Source: Rozella allomycis CSF55
Taxonomy: Eukaryota; Rozellomycota
Reading direction: 5' to 3'
NCBI GenBank assembly: GCA_000442015.1
Contig: KE561022.1
Span: 1-64,000, forward strand
DNA length: 64,000 nt
Made by a program: the position numbers and the translations under genes. The stretch's first letter is position 1. Every line of letters starts with the position of its first letter. Shown piece by piece: positions 47,054 through 58,065 of this stretch. Under the pieces are notes generated by a model, which made no database searches, was not told the DNA's origin, and saw only the letters and a program-made list of their open reading frames with translations.

Positions 47054-48725
47054 AGCCCTTTTCGGAGGCCTCTCGAATACAATAATTGTCAAGTTCACAT
47101 GGATCAACTTTTGGATCTCGAAGCAAAATTTTCACAATATCTGCGTATCCATTAAGGGAAGCCGACAGAATGTTACACGCACTAGGATCAACTCTAGGAT
47201 CGTCGAGTAAAATTTTGACGACCTCTGAATAACCACGACATGAAGCAGCTCGAATGCAATAATTTTTTTCAACAGTTGGATCTACTCTAGGATCTTGTAA
47301 TAAAATTTTGACAATTTCTGCATAACCTCCATCGGAAGCCATTTTAATGCAATAATTTTTTTTAGTAGTTGGATCCACTCTAGAATCTTGTTGTAAAATT
47401 TTGACAACTTCTGCATGACCGTACTCAGACGCAATTCGAATACAAGCATTTTTTCTCACAGTTGGATCCACTCTAGAATCTTGTAGTAAAATCTTGACAA
47501 CTTCTGCATAGCCTCGTTCGGAAGCCATTCGAATACAATTATTACCAAGCGCACTCGGATCTACTCTGGAATCTTGAAGTAATAGCTCCACAACATCTGT
47601 ATGACCTTTCTTTGAAGCCGCTCGAATGGGATAGTTGTTAAATATACATGGATCTACTCTAGAATTCTTAAGCAAAAGTTTGACCAATTCTGTATGACCG
47701 TTCTCGCAGGCCCTTCGAATAGCACGATTTTGTTTCACACTTGGATCAACTCTAGAATCTTTCAGTAAAATTTTGACGACTTCTACATAGGAATTTTCGA
47801 TAGAATATCGGATAGCATAATCTGAAGCACGGCGAATGGAGAAATTGTCGTATGCACTTGGATCAACTCTAGGATCTTGAAGTAAAAGTTTGACAACATC
47901 TACATTGCCATTTTCGGAGGCCTCTCGAATACAATAATTGCCAAATATACTTGGATCAACTCTAGGATCTTGAAGTAAAAGTTTCACAACATCTGCGTAA
48001 CCAAAGGACGAAGCATTTTTAATAGAATAATTTAAATTTGCACTTGGATCAACTCTAGGATCTTGAAGCAAAAATTTCACAACATCTGCATGGCCATGAT
48101 AGGAAGCAGAACAGATAGCGATATTTCCCCACACACTAAGATCAACTTTACGATCTTCTATTAGTATCTTAAGAACACATGTATCACCATTTTCAGAAGC
48201 CATCCTGATGGCCGAATCAATAGCACTACTATCAATCACTGACGTTGTTAAAAGATACTCAAGCATCTCTTTGTTCCTATTTCTGGATAATTTATTCCCA
48301 TAGTTTTTGTCTTCTGACGGATCGGATTGAATACCTTCCTTAACACTGCTGAAACTACTTGCCCCATCCTGGATTTCATAAGTAAGATTATAACGGCATA
48401 CAAACTTGAATGCATAGTTTACACATTTTTGAGAAGCGTCTCTTTGTTTCATGAAATTCAGAAAGCAAGCGAACTCTTCCCGGCTACCCCTGTTTTGGGG
48501 GATATAAGCACACAAATCTATGTTCAGCAATTTATCGCAAACATTCTTGATTAGAAATTGAATTACGTACGGACAATTCCACGAAAGGCTTATTTCAGCA
48601 GCTTGATGAAGAATTAAGTCGACACAAAGTGAACGGAATGATCGTGATGTTCGAGACATTTGTTTCACATCGTCTACACCTAACTTCGACAAAATAACAA
48701 GCCAAACTTCGTGAGGAACATCCAT
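47054..48725 (-). CDS. F-box/ankyrin-repeat protein, 3' end missing at an assembly join
   Basis: N-terminal F-box ('DVPHEVWLVILSKLGVDDVK'), a helical linker, then about 12 ankyrin repeats of a highly regular 33-residue unit, consensus 'A...GHADVVKLLLQDPRVDPS...NYCIR.AS'. One unit is shortened ('RRASDYAIRYSIENSYVEVV'), as if by recombination between repeats. The frame runs into the N at 47053 without a stop. An ATG at 48749 is also in frame; 48725 places the F-box at the N-terminus. Probably a substrate adaptor of an SCF ubiquitin ligase, by analogy with F-box/ANK proteins. Confidence 0.8.
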
Positions 48726-48889
48726 TTTATAAAGTGGCTGAGACAACAATCATCGATTGATCGACTTTATTAGATGCACTGTCATCAACTTTTTCAACTC
48801 ATCAATTAATAGGCGAATCTCCAATTATACCATATCGCTGACATACAAACGGGGAGGCCGATCTAAAATTGGGAAAATTCTCACTTCAG

Positions 48890-50430
48890 ATGAGGCGATT
48901 CTTTTCATCAATTTCGAGTAACTACCCACATTACAGACCTAAAAACAAAATTTATAAATATTCTGAGCTTATTTCAAAATATCAAAATATTGCTCCAGGG
49001 ACAAAGGCTACTGATGATAATGTTACCGTTGTTGGTCGAATATCAAGTATTCGTGAAGTCTCCAAAAAGTTGACATTTATTGACCTTATCAGAGATGGCC
49101 AATCATTGCAAATAGTCTCAACGGCCAACGTTTGCCAAACTCATGAATTGGTGGGGAAATTCAACAGGGGCGATATTGTCCAAGCAGAGGGTTATGTAGG
49201 AAAGACAAAGACTGGTGAACTGAGTCTGTTTATAAAAGAAACTCAACGTCTTTCACTTTGTACTGAAAATCTGACGACCGCACATTTTGGAATAAAAGAT
49301 CCGGTAATCAATTCGGTACTTTTACAAAGGAAATCAGAAATAGGAAAAGATATGTGGACATGATTGTTTCCCCCAATACATTTCGCATATTTCAAAATAG
49401 ATTCAAAATGATTAAGATTATTAGAGATCATTTGAATTCAATGGACTTTCTGGAGGTAGAAACCCCAATAATATCATCTGAATTGGGTGGTGCCAATGCT
49501 AACCCTTTTGTTACTTATTTATCTGACCTGAATCAGGAGGCGTATTTAAGAGTAGCACCAGAACTATTCTTAAAAATGCTTGTCATTGGCGGCTTTGATA
49601 GAATATACGAGATTGGAAAACAATTTAGAAATGAAGACATAGGTACATGGCACCATCCTGAGTTTACTTCCTGTGAACTGTACATGACATATGCAACTGT
49701 AGATGATTTAATTCATCTCACTGAAGATTTGATTTACAAGATCGCTGAGGTGATTGTAGTTGAAAAAGATAGGGATTTTTACAAACCCCCATTCAAGAAA
49801 ATATCAATTGTACCCTTTCTCGAACAGAACATTGGATCCAATATTCCATTGCAATCAGGTATGTTATTTTAAGTTAAGTAATTTGATAATTTTCTGTTGT
49901 TTGCGGAAACACTTTACGAAAAAAATGGATGGGAGAAACCTCAAGTTAAAACTGCATCTAGATACTTTGATAATTTGATTAAGAGATTCATAGAACCGTT
50001 ATGTGAAAAGCCCACATTCCTAATTGGACACCCGCTATTTATGTCTCCTTTGGCAAAATGCATGCATGATAACGTAAGTTTTTCACATTGATAGCATTAG
50101 CAATATATAGCTGATAGATTTGAGCTATTTATTAAAGGAGTGGAAGTAGTTAATGCTTACCAAGAATTGAATGACCCTGAGGAGCAGCGAGCCAGATTTA
50201 AACATCAAATGATGGATAAAATGTTAGGTGATGTCGAGAGTTGCAGTGTCAATGAAAATTTTGTTGACGCGTTGCAATATGGATTGCCTCCGACGGCCGG
50301 ATGGGGAATGGGTATTGACAGAATGGCAATGTTAATGTCGGGTTTAAATTCTATTAAAGAAGTTTTAGCATTTCCTTTAATGAAAAGTGCGAAAAATAAA
50401 GATCTAAAAGTAAATAAACAAAGAGATTAG
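48890..50430 (+). CDS. Class II lysyl-tRNA synthetase, probably mitochondrial
   Basis: 'MRRFFSSISSN' is a plausible mitochondrial leader. OB-fold anticodon-binding domain ('VVGRISSIREVSKKLTFIDL'), class II motif 1/2 region ('EIRNRKRYVDMIVSPNTFRI', 'FLEVETPIISSELGGANANP', 'IYEIGKQFRNEDIGTWHHPE') and motif 3 'YGLPPTAGWGMGIDRMAM' are present. Introns: 26 nt at about 49303 and 27 nt at about 50070. The junction after 'NIPLQS' (about 49859-49890) has no acceptable GT-AG pair that keeps frame, so a small indel or unusual intron is possible. Confidence 0.87.
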
Positions 50431-50468
50431 CGGTACGGGCAAATTTTTACAATTTTCGCTCTCATCAA

Positions 50469-50541
50469 GGCTTTGTTGTCTAATGGTATGATTCTCGCTT
50501 GGGGGTGTGAGAGGTCCCGAGTTCGATTCTCGGCGGAGCCC
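50469..50541 (+). tRNA. tRNA-Pro-like with apparent 8-nt anticodon loop
   Basis: Acceptor GGCTTTG/CGGAGCC, D-arm GTCTAATGGTATGATT, anticodon stem CTCGC/GTGAG, T-arm CCGAG-TTCGATT-CTCGG, discriminator C. The body is typical eukaryotic tRNA-Pro. The loop between the anticodon-stem strands is TTGGGGGT, eight bases instead of seven (normally TTNGGGT). Either there is an extra G, real or a homopolymer error, or the gene has a GGG anticodon. See findings. Confidence 0.88.
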
Positions 50542-50576
50542 TTTTAAACAGTTTTTTTTGAAAGCATGAAATAACT

Positions 50577-53258
50577 TTATTGCAGGTACAATTCGTAGCT
50601 GTTGCCAGATTTGATGTAAGCATTGTAGATATCAATTTTTGTTTTCGAAGCTATATTTTTTCCGTTTATATCTTTTGGCGAAACATAGTTTTCATAAGTT
50701 AGTTTATCTTTTTCTGGAATCTGAATGTTTCCAACATGCGATTTCAGATAACGCTGGAAATATGGATATTCACTATGAGATTTTTCATCGTCGACGGGAT
50801 GTTGGGCAAATTGAGTTGTCTTATTAACATACCTTTCATAGTCAGATATATCATTTTTATGAACATGAGGATCAGACAGGATATTGGCTATTTTGGATAT
50901 AGATGTAGATCTGATATGTGCGGTTCGAACTGATCTTTTTCTAGAATTATCTTCTGATTTTTTTAAGAGTTCTATTCTGTGACTGTACTTTCCTCCTGTT
51001 AACAAAACTTGCTCTATGCCTGAACCCACATTTACTTCAACTCGTCCTGACTGTGATCTTGAAACAAATGGGCTTTCATTCATTTGGCTATCCTTGCCCA
51101 TTTGCTCTGTACTTAAAATTTTCATGGCGTACATTGAACCAAGAGATTCCAATCTCGGTTGATAGTTCAATTTCCAAAGGTACGATGTTAACAGCGCGCA
51201 CTCATCGAATGACGCTATTATAATACTCTTGGAATCTTACTTGATATTTGAACACTATTTTGAAATTTTTCAGTGAACCAATAAATATAGGAAGGATACT
51301 TTTCATATCTATTTCTGAATCGTAAATGCAATGGCGCATCTGTAGGAAGATCTGAAATATTAAAATTTAAGGCAAAAGGTTTGAATTTTCCAAGGAAAAT
51401 GTTAATAGCTTCTTGTTTCTCTTTGTCATTAAAGGAATTTGAATAGAAACGTTTAATTGAGTTAATAAGATCTCTTGAATGTGATGACCATCCAGATGAT
51501 TTGCGATAAGTTTCAATCGTATTGACTAAGTTGCTACCGCCATATTGTAGAGCTAATGTATCTCCATGGTCATGATACATTTCAGCCAATATCTTAATGG
51601 CATCGCAATCCAAGTCTAGAAAATTATCAGAGAAACATCCAAGACATTTAAGCTTTTATATAAGAATATAAAAAAATACTTGAAGAGTAAGTGCCTGCCT
51701 TCCAATCATGAATTGAGCCGCATTGGTGCGATCTAGGCAATCGATGCAATTAGTTCTGATAATTCCTTTCTGGACACTACGCATGCATTGAATAGAAATT
51801 CATTTACTTTATTTCTACTGACCCGCTTATCCTTGAGTGATAAATTTGACATTTTCGGATTAGCATTTCCGATATCGATTCCAACTCCTTGATGACATTT
51901 ATTGATGGGCTTTTAAAATTTAAGATGAAAGATACTTTTTAGCTGCTCGTGACATATCCCACGATAAATAATCGATTTTACAACACAAGAATTGATTTAA
52001 GTATGAAATTGCATTTTGATATTCTTTTGAAACAATACTTTCTCTGGGAATCTTTTCCGTTTGCTATTTTTACAAAATATATTCTTTACTTTGACCAAAT
52101 CAAATATCATTAATGGTCCACCATGACGTTCAAAAATCCTATCAAAATGTTTTGCAGTTTGAACATAGAATGGGTCATTTAAAACCACTATTAACGTATA
52201 TGAAAATAAAATACACTGGATAGGTGGTTTTGGTGCCATATTTTGAACTTCTTGAGCCCAATAAAGAGGAATCGATCCTCGCATTTGAACAAAACTTGTA
52301 ACTTGCCCAGAAAAAAACTTTGTTGTTGACGCATCATGAACAATTTGCTCTGTTTCCACCTCATTTGCAGCGTAGCCCTTGACTCCTTACTATCTATAAA
52401 GGTTACATTGTCATTAACACCTCGTTTAAAAAATCTGGCTCCAGCAAATTCAGCAGATCTTCTTGCAATTAATGTAAAATATATAGGCTTCCCATAGACT
52501 GAGATTTCATTTTTCTTTAAAATAATATATTTACTTGCTTGACCGACAAATCCATAAATTATTGGGACAATCCAATTTGTTTCATACGGCTTCATGTCGA
52601 ATGGGAAGAACTGGTGGTTCCAAATAAACATTTTATTGAAGCTTAAAGGTTTAGATGAATCTTTGGTTATTTGCTGAACAGTTTTGGACAAGTTGTAGGT
52701 GAAAGAAAAGTAAAAATTCTTGGTCAAGTCAATCCCCTTGAACAATTCTAAATATCTATAATAATATTATATCATTCTTGCCTCTTTTCTTCGTTTGAAA
52801 TGTCGCTTGCAGTAACTGACATAATTTCAACACTATCAATGTGATGAATACTGTGTATTCCAAGCTGAGCGACCACACTACTTTTACTAACTAGAATCAT
52901 GAACCAATTTTCCAGTATTTTGTAAAATCCTTTGACTCGATTAGTCTTTTATTACCAATACAAGCGACGAATGTGCCAAGATATTGACATCCGCCATTGA
53001 TCATGTTCCCTTCATTTACCATGTTTAAAACATCGTCAACTTGACTGCTAGAATACTCTGTAGGGTCTTCATGCAAAGCAAAATCATTATGTTCTCTTTC
53101 TATTTTCAATATTCTCCACAAATCCCCAAAAATGGTTTTAGCAGTTAGATAGTATTTCTAACAAAACAGTCATTCATTTTTACTGCTTTAGTTTCGTACA
53201 AATTAAGCAAGTTAAAATTGTTAAGATGTTTTCCATTAATGAATTGAGTTTCAAACAT
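50577..53258 (-). CDS. FIG4: FIG4, SAC-domain PI(3,5)P2 5-phosphatase
   Basis: About 800 residues from ten or more exons. Start '[17 protein letters not shown]'; SAC domain '[20 protein letters not shown]', '[17 protein letters not shown]', '[15 protein letters not shown]', '[20 protein letters not shown]', and the catalytic CX5R core '[16 protein letters not shown]'. '[20 protein letters not shown]' and the C-terminal half also match FIG4. One intron, 52756-52781 (26 nt), is GC-AG rather than GT-AG; one of about 38 nt precedes the catalytic exon. FIG4 works with Vac14 and Fab1 on vacuole/endosome membranes. Confidence 0.92.
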
Positions 53259-53348
53259 ATCAGCCGTAATTTGAGTTTGAGACAGAAAATTCAGTATTTT
53301 ATTACCTGCCTTGATGTTTCAAATATATAATCTAAAACATAAGAACAG

Positions 53349-53422
53349 GCTCCCATAGCTCAGTTGGTTAGAGCGTCGTGCTAATAACGCGAAGGCCGCA
53401 GGTTCGACCCCTGCTGGGAGCA
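53349..53422 (+). tRNA. tRNA-Ile (anticodon AAT)
   Basis: Acceptor GCTCCCA/TGGGAGC, D-arm GCTC..GAGC, anticodon loop CTAATAA (AAT), T-arm GCAGG-TTCGACC-CCTGC, discriminator A. 74 nt, no intron. Confidence 0.96.
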
Positions 53423-53533
53423 TTTTTGGTCACTTTTCTTATCAACTTTCAATTTCATCACAAAAATTCCATAAATAGAAGAAATCAAACTAGTAACCAG
53501 TATTAAGGCAAGGGTCCTGCATCAATATTTTCA

Positions 53534-55934
53534 ATGAGGCCACTACGCCACCTTAAAAGACTAATGTCAACGGCTCCTATTTGTAAATCCATGATTTATA
53601 GCCACGTTTATCACGGAGAAACTTTCAAAGATTCATATCAATGGTTGCGTGACGATTCTAGACAGAACAAGGATGTTTTGTCATATCTTGATTGCGAGAA
53701 CGATTACACCAGACAAAATCTGGTTGACCCGTTAAAAGAGTTAAAGAATACGCTTTATAAAGAATTCGTGTCTAGAATGCAAGAAGATGACCAAGACGTA
53801 CCTGTTCTTAAGGGTAATTGTAAATTCAATGGCCAGCAAAGATAATTTTCTATACTTTAAGAAAGTTGAAAAAGGGAAACAATATCAGATTTATTGTAGG
53901 AGGCTTGTTGATTCGAAAGAAGAAAGAGTAGGATTTTTGTAATTTTTGTTTTTAGGTTCTACTGGATTTAAATGATGAAGAATTCAAGAAACATTCATTT
54001 TTGAATGTTGGAAGTTACTCAGTTTCTGTTGACCATAAAGTAAATAGTTTTTGATTTACATAGAAGATAATTGCCTATTCACTCGATACCTTTGGCGGAG
54101 AATCATACAAAGTGAGAATTAAAGATACCACAACTAATGAAGAAAAGGAGATTGCTGACAATTCATACTATTCTTTAACCTGGTCAAATAGCAGTCAAAA
54201 TATATATTATGACGTCCATGATGATATAATGCGTCCGTATGAAATTACTGCAAGGTGTGATTAGTTATAAAATAATGATGCAAAACATAAAGACCGGAGA
54301 GAATTGTGTTGTGTACGAGGAGACTGATCCAAAGTTCTCCGTTGGGCTTTCTAAGAGCGATGATAAAAAATACATCTTTCTACATTCTCAAAGTTCTCTG
54401 ACCAGGGAGGTCAGAATAATTGATGCCAATGATCCTAGAAAAGGTAATATAGAAAAATTGATCGCAGAAGATGTTATGTGCTTTAGACAAAGAGAGGTGA
54501 ATCATCGTTATTACATCCAATCATCTCCAATAGGATTTCTTGTTTTATCCAATAAAGAAAACAAGGAAAATTTTCAACTATATTTGGCGCCAAACGCAAA
54601 TTCAAGTTGGATTGAGCTCTTGCCTTATGACAAAGATGTTTATTTAGAAGATTTCAGAATATTTAAAGATTATTTACTTTGTATGGTTGGTTCATTCCTT
54701 TTTAAATAGTATTTGAAAGATCTTCAGCCACTGTGAAAGTTAGGGTGATCCCATTCTTATTTGAATCATCTCAATTAGATATAGCAAATAGTTATTACAT
54801 TGAAATGGAAGATGAAATTTATTCTGTTTCTGATCATAAAGAGCAGCAATTTGAAAACAATATTTTGTAATTTTTTCGTACATCCCGTAAAACAGTCGAT
54901 TTTCATATTCTTCTTTAATTCAGCCGGAGAAAGTTATTGATTTCAATTTAAAGACCAGGGATAAAATAATAAAGAAAGAAAGAGTAATTGATGTCATTAT
55001 TGAATATCAAGATTGTAAATGGATTCTCAAAGTCTGACTATTGTGTTAAACGCTTATATGCCAAAGGACATGATGATGTTAACATCCCACTTTCTTTAGT
55101 TTACAAAAAGGCGTTGTTTAAAGGTGACGGAACAAATCCGTGTTTACTCTACGGGTATGGATCTTATGGCATATGTATTGACCCTTCATTTCGATCCAAT
55201 TGGATAAGTTATTTAGATAGGGGGTTTGTATGTGTCATAGCCCACATAAGAGGTGGTGGTGATTGTGGAAGGAGTTGGTATAACAATGGGAAATTTCTAT
55301 CAAAGAAAAATACGTTTAAAGATTTTATCTCTTCAGCCGAGTTTCTTTTGGACAATAAATTTACGTCGCCGGCAAAACTTGCTATTGAAGGTCGCTCCGC
55401 TGGTGGACTTCTTATAGGTGCTGTACTCAACGAACGACCAGAATTGTTCACTGCTGCCGTTGCAGGCGTTCCTTTTGTGGACGTTATTAACACCATGATG
55501 GATGAGTCCATTCCTTTAACAATTAATGAATACGAGGAATGGGGAAATCCCAATGATAAAGTAATTCATGTCTATGTCTATTAAAGACATTCTTTGACTA
55601 CATGCTTTCTTATTCTCCTTACAATAATATCCCTGATGATGAAAATATCAGTTTTCCAAATTTGTTAGTTACTGCTGGTCTTCATGACCCTCGAGTTGTA
55701 ATTTACATAATACCTCTCATTATTAGCAATATTGGGAACCAACGAAATATGTGGCCAAATTAAGGGCATCAAAGATAAAGAAAAAGGTAAAGACTGGCGT
55801 AAATTCTAAATTAGGCGCTCTTTCTTAACATGGAAATGGTTGGTCATTTTGGATCTTCAGGCCGTTACGCCTACCTCGAGCACATTGCATTAGACTATGC
55901 TTTTGTGATCAATTACTGTTTAAATACAAAATAA
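53534..55934 (+). CDS. Oligopeptidase B (prolyl-oligopeptidase family, S9)
   Basis: About 700 residues, eleven or so exons, nearly all introns 26-29 nt. N-terminus 'VYHGETFKDSYQWLRDDSR'; propeller region 'DNFLYFKKVEKGKQYQIYCR'; catalytic domain 'NPCLLYGYGSYGICIDPSF', 'GFVCVIAHIRGGGDCGR', nucleophile 'EGRSAGGLLIGAVLNERPEL', acid 'TAGLHDPRV' and 'VGHFGSSGRYAYLEHIALDY' with the catalytic His. Cleaves peptides after basic residues. Oligopeptidase B is patchy in eukaryotes, common in bacteria and protists. Confidence 0.92.
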
Positions 55935-55946
55935 AAGGTCTCTTTA

Positions 55947-56769
55947 TTAAACTTTTTTGTGTTTGTATGAAGATGAGGGGCATGAGTCCCGTAATAGGCA
56001 TTGACCACACAAGGGATTTCTAGGTAAGCAAATCTGTTGACCGAATCCAACCAGCAATGGATTTATATCTCTCCAGTATTCCATTGGCAACCAATCCTGT
56101 AGTTCCTTTCTTGTGTCCTCGGGAGTTTTTGTCCCAGAAACCCATTTTAATCTGTTAGATATTCTGTGAACATGAACATCCACGCCTATACCCAAATTTC
56201 TAGAAAATGTATTTGTTATTTGCTTTACTGCTTCCAAGCTACTTGCATTGTTATATATGCCATTTTTGGCCCAACTCCTGGAAGAGAGGTCAACTAAACA
56301 TTTATTACATAAAATTTCAACATACTTCACCAATGGTATCTGGAATATCTTCATCATATTTCTGACAAAGTAATTCTGAGGTGTCCTTCAAATACTTGGC
56401 CTTGCGTTTATGGAATCCGACTTTGGAGATGCAGTTATCTATTTCTTCTTCACTCATTTTAATGACAGAGCTTGGTTTAAGAGGGGTTTTATATTCCATC
56501 AAGCAATGTTCATTTAGTTTGTGAAACGCCTCAGCTGTTATCGCATCTTTTGTCTGCGAAGAGAGCATTAGAGATACAAGCGTCTGAAATCTAAATATCT
56601 ACTAGTTTTTGGCATTGGATTAAAGTACTTTTGGTGAAAGACTCTTATCAGCTAGCCTTTCACAGCCTAAAGAATCAACAGGAGCATTTCGACTTTCTCG
56701 CATCTTTTCTAAAAGTGTAAGAGTATCTTTCCAATCCTTTGGGGGTAAGATCGTCTTTTTTGGAGACAT
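55947..56769 (-). CDS. NTH1: Endonuclease III homologue NTH1 (DNA glycosylase/AP lyase)
   Basis: HhH-GPD enzyme of base-excision repair. '[18 protein letters not shown]'; helix-hairpin-helix with catalytic Lys '[20 protein letters not shown]'; catalytic Asp '[13 protein letters not shown]'; [4Fe-4S] cysteines in '[17 protein letters not shown]'. Four exons, introns of about 29-32 nt. Ends 12 bp from the convergent oligopeptidase B stop. Confidence 0.94.
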
Positions 56770-56852
56770 TGTTTTAACCAGGGAATTAATGTAGATCGGG
56801 GATTTACAGTTGATGGTGGTTTGATAATATTTTTTGGATCAAATAAAAATAA

Positions 56853-56924
56853 TTCCGCATCGGGGAATCGAACCCCGGCCTTTGCGGTGAGAGCGCAAAA
56901 TCCTAGCCACTAGACCAATGCGGA
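56853..56924 (-). tRNA. tRNA-Glu (anticodon CTC)
   Basis: Acceptor TCCGCAT/ATGCGGA, anticodon loop CTCTCAC (CTC), T-arm CGGGG-TTCGATT-CCCCG, discriminator A. 72 nt, intact. The N at 56930 follows six bases beyond its 5' end. Confidence 0.95.
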
Positions 56925-56995
56925 TGTGTNACGGTTAAATGTTGTCATTATTCCTACTTATTGTGGAACCAAAAATTAGATTGGTAAAATTGATA

Positions 56996-57041
56996 TTCCG
57001 CATCGGGGAATCGAACCCCGGCCTTTGCGGTGAGAGCGCAA
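56996..57041 (-). tRNA. Partial tRNA-Glu copy truncated at an N
   Basis: The 3' half (46 bases) is identical to the intact tRNA-Glu at 56853-56898, then stops at the N (57042), where LRR coding sequence begins. It sits on a 111-bp contig bounded by two Ns. It is either a second tRNA-Glu locus cut by the assembly or the same gene placed twice. Confidence 0.85.
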
Positions 57042-57042
57042 N

Positions 57043-57908
57043 TGAAGTTGGGATTTAACAATTTGTCAATCAGAGGATTTGAGATTTTATTTGATGGGCT
57101 TTCTGCAACCAAAATAAGTTCATTGGATCTATCATTTAGTCTGGGGCCTTTTCCATGGAATGTTTTAGCCGCTAAAATTCTAAAGTTGAAGCATTTAAAG
57201 TCGTTGAATTTATCAGGGGTAGTATTAAGACAAGAAAATTTGAAACATTTGTGTGATATTCTTTCACTATCTAATATTGAAAACATATCTTTAATGGGAA
57301 GTTTTAATGCAGTGCCCTCGTCAGTATTGAAAAGAGAGTTACCTGCCGTGTTTAAATGTATGAAAAAGATAAAGTCTTTGAATCTTTCGTATAATAAATT
57401 AAATCCTGAAATTTTGTGGAGTTTGACCAAATCGATGAAAGAGTTAACCAATTTGCGAGTGCTGAAGTTGTCGAATACGAATATTTTGGATGCTGACTAT
57501 TTTACAAGAAGAAAGTTGTTGTCTGTAGGATTTGTTTTCAGATTTATTGAGAGTGTGAAGAATGTTGAAGTGTTGGATGTCAGTGGAAACAATTTGGGGT
57601 ATGAGGGGGCTAAATTGATGTTGAAGGAGCTGAAAGAGAGGAATAAGAAGATTAGAGAGAATGTGGTGAGGATTGAGAATGAGTTGATATTTTGTAGAGA
57701 AATAAATGATAGCGAGTTGAGAATAGCCAGGGAAAAGAGATTTAGAAAAGAGTTGAGGGAGTTGAAGGAATTGGAAAAGAGATTTAAAGTTTTAGCGTTT
57801 TATAATTGTAATGTAGCGTTTAAGGCGCCTGGGGGTATTATTGATGAGTTGAACTCAGATGACTTTTTACAAAATGTGTTAAAAACACTTTTAAAGCCCT
57901 TTGTGTAA
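57043..57908 (+). CDS. Leucine-rich-repeat protein, 3' part (5' end missing)
   Basis: Opens straight from the N at 57042 with LRR units ('KLGFNNLSIRGFEILFDGL', 'LKSLNLSGVVLRQENLKHL', 'IKSLNLSYNKLNPEILWSL', 'VLDVSGNNLGYEGAKLMLKE'), followed by a charged helix and a stop at 57908. It could continue the truncated LRR gene at 46153-47052. Confidence 0.7.
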
Positions 57909-58065
57909 TATCGGGATTTTCTGCTATTAGTGGATCGTGCCTGGCAAAAGCGCATGGATAGGGTCTTGGTTATAAACGAATCTGTCGTGGCCCGCTGTAA
58001 CCCGTAAAATTAGAACGTATAGTGCTTGCACTGTGCTAGTATGGTTGTTANACTATTATTTGCAT

